Origin: Longilinea sp035560795
GTDB taxonomy: Bacteria > Chloroflexota > Anaerolineae > Anaerolineales > Anaerolineaceae
Reading direction: 5' to 3'
Assembly: GCA_035560795.1 (NCBI GenBank)
Contig: DATMYV010000005.1
Span: 7,727 to 71,726 of the forward strand
Length of the DNA stretch: 64,000 bases
The notes beneath the pieces are model-generated. The model did not search any database. It saw nothing but the letters and a program-made list of their open reading frames with translations, and was not told the DNA's origin. Below are positions 60,885-64,000 of this stretch, in pieces (position 1 is the first letter of the stretch; the number at the start of each line of letters is the position of its first letter). The position numbers were made by a program, and so were the translations under genes.

Positions 60885-62153
60885 TTATTTGTTTGTGATT
60901 AACGGAATGGTGTTGATGGCGCGTGGCAAAATCGCGGTACGCGCTATGTTCGAAAGAATATCCATTGATAACTGGATGGCGTCCGCGGGAGATCTGGCGG
61001 GAATCAATAACAGCTTGCGAACAATGTCGGCAGGCATTTTCGAAAGCAGAATGACGTGAATTCGAACCAATTCGCGTGCAAATTGGAAGGCTTTGTGAGG
61101 ACCCACCTGGAAATTGACCCGATCGAATTTCTGCAATACATCCGCTGGAGAAGATGATCCTCCCATCAGGGATTCAAATCCTTTACTGCCGCTGCCTTCC
61201 GGGCAAGCGCCGACCAGGATTACAACCCCGCCATCCCTGGTTAACATGGATGCGTGTGTGAGTGCTTTTTGTGCCTGGTATAGATTGATGTCCTTTGGAT
61301 GGCCGCCTACGGAGGCAATAACCAGGTCATATTGACCCTGTGCCTGTGTCTGACAAATCTGGCGGGCTAGCGGGACACCAGCCTGCATCACGCCTTGGGG
61401 AGATCCGGAATATGCTTTGACAATTTCCTTATGTTCATTCAAAACGGCATTCAAAGCAAAATCGATCTGCCCCATGCGTCCAATTTCTTCGATATCCTGT
61501 CGTAATGGATTTTGTTCAAATTCTCCCGTCCTGGCATGCGGATCAAGCAGCAGGCTGTGATTCCGGTTGATCGTTTGCCGGCTGGCGAGCCCAATGGAGA
61601 AGGTCTTCACACCGCCCGAAAAACCGGCAAAGTGGTGTGGTTCGATATTTCCGGTCACTATTTTGACTTCTGCCCGGAGGAAGGATCCGGAACATAGAAC
61701 AGGTGTTCCGCGTTCAGTTGTTCCGAGGGAAACAAGCTCAGCTTGATTGTCACAGTCGTGTGACACTATCGAAAAACGTCCAGCCAGGGCAGGGGGAAGC
61801 AATGCATTCATCTCGGCAGGGGTGAGTGGGGTATGGGTACCAGTCGCAAAGAACAGGGTAATCCGATCGCGGGGAACACCAACATCTTCCAACTGCTGGA
61901 CCAATGGCGGAAGCAGAAGGTGCAGGGGGACCGGGCGGGTCTTGTCGTTTACCGCAATGGAGGCAGATTTCGCTCCTCGAAACCCCTGGAGCCCGGAGCC
62001 GTCAACCGGATGGATGAGCGCTTGTTCCACAGCAGCCAAAGGCTGATCTTCGCCTGGCACGGGAGCTGGGGCGATCCAATCCACCGCCATTGAATCAGGC
62101 AAGATGAATTCCTGTGTTTTCTTTCCGTAAGGCAATGGATAGGTTTTACTCAT
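60885..62153 (-). CDS. LarA-family (nickel-pincer type) racemase/epimerase
   Basis: A 422-residue LarA-like protein. LarA isomerises lactate with a nickel-pincer nucleotide cofactor bound to a lysine. Aligned by eye to Lactiplantibacillus LarA, counterparts of key residues are R73 ('NDKTRP'), H107 ('ATGTHTP'), H174 ('EPHHFAG'), K183 ('GGVKTF', cofactor-linking) and H199 ('NRNHS'). Spacing agrees within one residue. LarA relatives act on lactate, other 2-hydroxyacids or sugars, so the substrate is open. The cofactor genes larB, larC and larE are not in this window. It starts 13 bases after the GyrA-like gene. Confidence 0.88.
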   Translation of the reverse strand: MSKTYPLPYGKKTQEFILPDSMAVDWIAPAPVPGEDQPLAAVEQALIHPVDGSGLQGFRGAKSASIAVNDKTRPVPLHLLLPPLVQQLEDVGVPRDRITLFFATGTHTPLTPAEMNALLPPALAGRFSIVSHDCDNQAELVSLGTTERGTPVLCSGSFLRAEVKIVTGNIEPHHFAGFSGGVKTFSIGLASRQTINRNHSLLLDPHARTGEFEQNPLRQDIEEIGRMGQIDFALNAVLNEHKEIVKAYSGSPQGVMQAGVPLARQICQTQAQGQYDLVIASVGGHPKDINLYQAQKALTHASMLTRDGGVVILVGACPEGSGSKGFESLMGGSSSPADVLQKFDRVNFQVGPHKAFQFARELVRIHVILLSKMPADIVRKLLLIPARSPADAIQLSMDILSNIARTAILPRAINTIPLITNK

Positions 62154-62166
62154 GCTATTTCCGCCC

Positions 62167-63213
62167 TTATTGGACGCGCCCGTTGCATAAGGCCGTCACA
62201 TCATCTGCCCGTAATTGCATGCAGACCACGCCCTGAACCACTCCTTCGGTTTCAGGGACTTCATTGGCTGGGAATCGAATGATTTTCACCAGCTTCGAAA
62301 CCATAAATATATCGTCGGCAGGTGTCACAGTGATAGCCCCGGCAATTTGATCGCTGCGCATGGCAATTTTCCCAATTCCGCCAGTTGACTTATTGGGCGC
62401 AAAGGCTGCCATCTTCCTAATCGTTCCGCGGCCGTCTGCGGCAGCGATGAATACAGAACTATCATCATCGACGGAGAGAACCGATACCAGGCTGTCACCT
62501 TCGGAAAGCTTTATGCCCACATCGCCCGCCGGATTGATTATTTTTTCCGAAAAGCGGATACCCATGCCTCGGCGGGTAATCAAAAGGAGATCGGCGTTAC
62601 CGGGAGTCCAGCACACGGACGCCAGTCTTCCAAACTCCTCGGCTCGAAACATCGGCGTGCCTGGACGCATGTGTTCACCGAAAACATGGTGGCGCAGAAT
62701 GCGGATCCGTCCGCGCTCCGAAGCAAGTGCAACAAAACCATTCGCACGATCCGGAAGCACGCCTGCAAATTTCTCGCCTTCCTCAAGTTGAAAATGTGTG
62801 GAAAGGTTGTCGCCTTTGGAGCGGATTTCATCCGCCTCCAATTTATTCGCTTTCCAGCGGAAAACCCGCGCCTGGTCGGTAAAAATGAGCAGATTGTCAC
62901 TTTCCTGACAGGCAAGCAAGGAGATCGGAACGTCCGGCAAATCGATCTCCAGGTCGAAAACGCCCATACCGCCGCGATGCTGCCGGCTGTACTGGTGACG
63001 CTGCGTGCGTTTAATTTTTCCGTTGCAGCTCAAGGTGATCAGACTCTCTGAAGTAGGCGCTTCCTCAGGCAAGGCTGCTTCTTGCCGAATTTCTGCTTCA
63101 GCCAGGTGAGCGGACCGGTTGCGCTTTCCTTCCAGTTCCGCCAGGCGTGCCTCGAGGGATTCAATATATGCCAGAACGTCCGTTCTGATATTCTGCAAAT
63201 CAGGTCGTTCCAT
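62167..63213 (-). CDS. Stand-alone GyrA C-terminal beta-propeller protein
   Basis: A 348-residue protein that contains only the DNA-wrapping beta-propeller part of gyrase/topoisomerase IV subunit A. After a short coiled coil (about 13-45), six repeated four-stranded blades follow from about 55, each with a pattern like 'LLIFTDQARVFRWKANKLE' or 'LLLITRRGMGIRFSEK'. A GyrA-box-like 'QHRGGMG' lies at 78-84. The breakage-reunion domain with its catalytic tyrosine is absent. It could bend or wrap DNA or modulate gyrase. It is the first gene of the minus-strand run and divergent from the small regulator-like gene. Confidence 0.85.
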   Translation of the reverse strand: MERPDLQNIRTDVLAYIESLEARLAELEGKRNRSAHLAEAEIRQEAALPEEAPTSESLITLSCNGKIKRTQRHQYSRQHRGGMGVFDLEIDLPDVPISLLACQESDNLLIFTDQARVFRWKANKLEADEIRSKGDNLSTHFQLEEGEKFAGVLPDRANGFVALASERGRIRILRHHVFGEHMRPGTPMFRAEEFGRLASVCWTPGNADLLLITRRGMGIRFSEKIINPAGDVGIKLSEGDSLVSVLSVDDDSSVFIAAADGRGTIRKMAAFAPNKSTGGIGKIAMRSDQIAGAITVTPADDIFMVSKLVKIIRFPANEVPETEGVVQGVVCMQLRADDVTALCNGRVQ

Positions 63214-63417
63214 AGGTACATTTCCTTATCGATTGGAATAATTGATTTTATCATTTCAGCGGGGGAGCGGACAAACATAATATAGGTTTTTTCAAGAGGG
63301 TTACAAATAAGGTGATTATCGAGAAATAGAAATGGATAATTGGCGATTTGTCGTATACTATTGTATATTTCGTAAGCAAATGTATAGATAATAAGAGCAT
63401 ATCGTGAGGAGGATACT

Positions 63418-63936
63418 TTGGGAAAAACTGATGAAAAAGCACCGAGGAAAATAAGAACAGAAAGCGATATACAAAGTATTGAATGGTTGGTAGTGACCGG
63501 CACAAGGGGATTGATAGACACTGCCACAATGAACATCGACTTTCGAGATGTTCCGGACAGTCTTCGACCAGAGTTGTTATCATCATTGTTGACGGATGGC
63601 TATGAGCGCGCCCGCAGGAACGGGTTGACAAATACATCGCATAAGCCTATCAGCCAAAATTCATTTGCGCTGCATAATGTGCGGATTGATAATCAGTTAT
63701 ATAGTGCCTACAAAAACATGACTCGGCAACCAAGTGGGGATAACATCGACAGGTTGGCTAACTATTTTGGGGATGTGGTGTATGACATTTTGGACGTGCC
63801 TCGCCGAATTCCGAAGGACTGGAGGCTCGCCAGAATTGCTGAAATTTGGCCCCGTATATCCGAACATTCACGATCGGAGTTGTTGGAGAAAGCTGAAAAT
63901 TACCTAATAAACAAGGATGCTAAGCCGCAAGAGTAA
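63418..63936 (+). CDS. Small protein with a possible degenerate XRE-type helix-turn-helix
   Basis: Not firmly recognised. A 172-residue basic-to-neutral protein. Residues about 75-125 ('NSFALHNVRIDNQLYSAYKN', then 'GDNIDRLANYFG') resemble a worn XRE/Cro helix-turn-helix, as seen in phage-type repressors. The start is a TTG with an excellent GAGGAGG 5 bases before it. Upstream is an AT-rich stretch where TTGTAT and TATAGA are 16 bases apart, a weak promoter. The remaining 64 bases of the window (63937-64000) hold nothing I recognise. Confidence 0.65.
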   Translation: MGKTDEKAPRKIRTESDIQSIEWLVVTGTRGLIDTATMNIDFRDVPDSLRPELLSSLLTDGYERARRNGLTNTSHKPISQNSFALHNVRIDNQLYSAYKNMTRQPSGDNIDRLANYFGDVVYDILDVPRRIPKDWRLARIAEIWPRISEHSRSELLEKAENYLINKDAKPQE

Positions 63937-64000
63937 CCAAATACCGCCGCCAGAGTTACAGGATACCATAGCAAATCATTCCGTGCGTTTAATAGAATAT

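Noticed and set aside
63361..63388. Promoter TTGTAT-16-TATAGA before the last gene
   Set aside because: Both boxes deviate from consensus in an AT-rich stretch where such matches are common, so it was not listed as a feature.

Overview
The window looks like chromosomal DNA of a Chloroflexota bacterium, most likely class Anaerolineae. This is an inference from gene content and layout (YfhO-type membrane proteins, a MoxR/DUF58 pair, F420 genes, selenium-type molybdenum hydroxylases, an MrfA/MrfB pair, Hsp20 next to Lon) and from a moderate G+C content. No rRNA or other phylogenetic marker is present to prove it. Coding density is high. I see no insertion sequence, prophage or CRISPR array.

Layout. 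1-6.1 kb (+): two large polytopic membrane proteins (a glycosyltransferase-like protein cut by the window edge and a YfhO-like protein), then MoxR ATPase and DUF58. 6.2-12.1 kb (-): tRNA-Arg(TCT), Hsp20, Lon, a CheY-like receiver, a PHP/AlbA_2 protein and MogA/MoaB. 12.2-19.4 kb: an MFS exporter (+), two unrecognised coupled genes (-), a receiver/DUF192/LysM-M23 peptidase group (-), exonuclease III (+) and a NarL-type regulator (+) with a good promoter and a terminator. 19.4-26.6 kb (-): housekeeping genes for an M20 dipeptidase, DUF1385, ComEA, YqeY, a PgpH-type HD phosphodiesterase, YbeY, a DgkA-type kinase and an endonuclease IV-like protein.

26.7-46.6 kb (+): the most interesting part, a run of 18 closely spaced genes behind a leader that can fold into a closed multi-stem RNA. 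It starts with an SsnA-like amidohydrolase. Next come F420 genes (NADPH:F420 reductase, CofE, CofD, CofC) with a 2'-5' RNA ligase-like protein between them and an F420-type luciferase-like oxidoreductase after them. Then follow two molybdenum hydroxylases with unusual subunit fusions, an XdhC-type maturation protein, a CBS-domain family II pyrophosphatase, YqeB, a YqeC-MocA fusion, a second MocA-like nucleotidyltransferase and a class IV aminotransferase. YqeB, YqeC and SsnA are known genomic markers of selenium-dependent molybdenum hydroxylases. The run therefore looks like a purine or N-heterocycle oxidation system whose electrons or products may meet F420. That link is my inference.

46.6-51.3 kb (-): DUF2007, a methyltransferase, and the DNA-repair pair MrfB (exonuclease) and MrfA (helicase), the latter carrying an inserted HNH motif. 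51.4-53.5 kb (+): an MFS transporter and a prepilin peptidase. 53.6-63.2 kb (-): a stand-alone GyrA C-terminal propeller protein, a LarA-like racemase, an alpha/beta hydrolase, an MFS transporter, Asp23, NusB, a large lipoprotein and ATP-type PEP carboxykinase. 63.4-63.9 kb (+): a small protein with a possible degenerate XRE helix-turn-helix. No stretch over 300 bases lacks a gene or RNA; the longest gaps are 26667-26877 (leader RNA) and 63214-63417 (divergent, AT-rich, no convincing structure).
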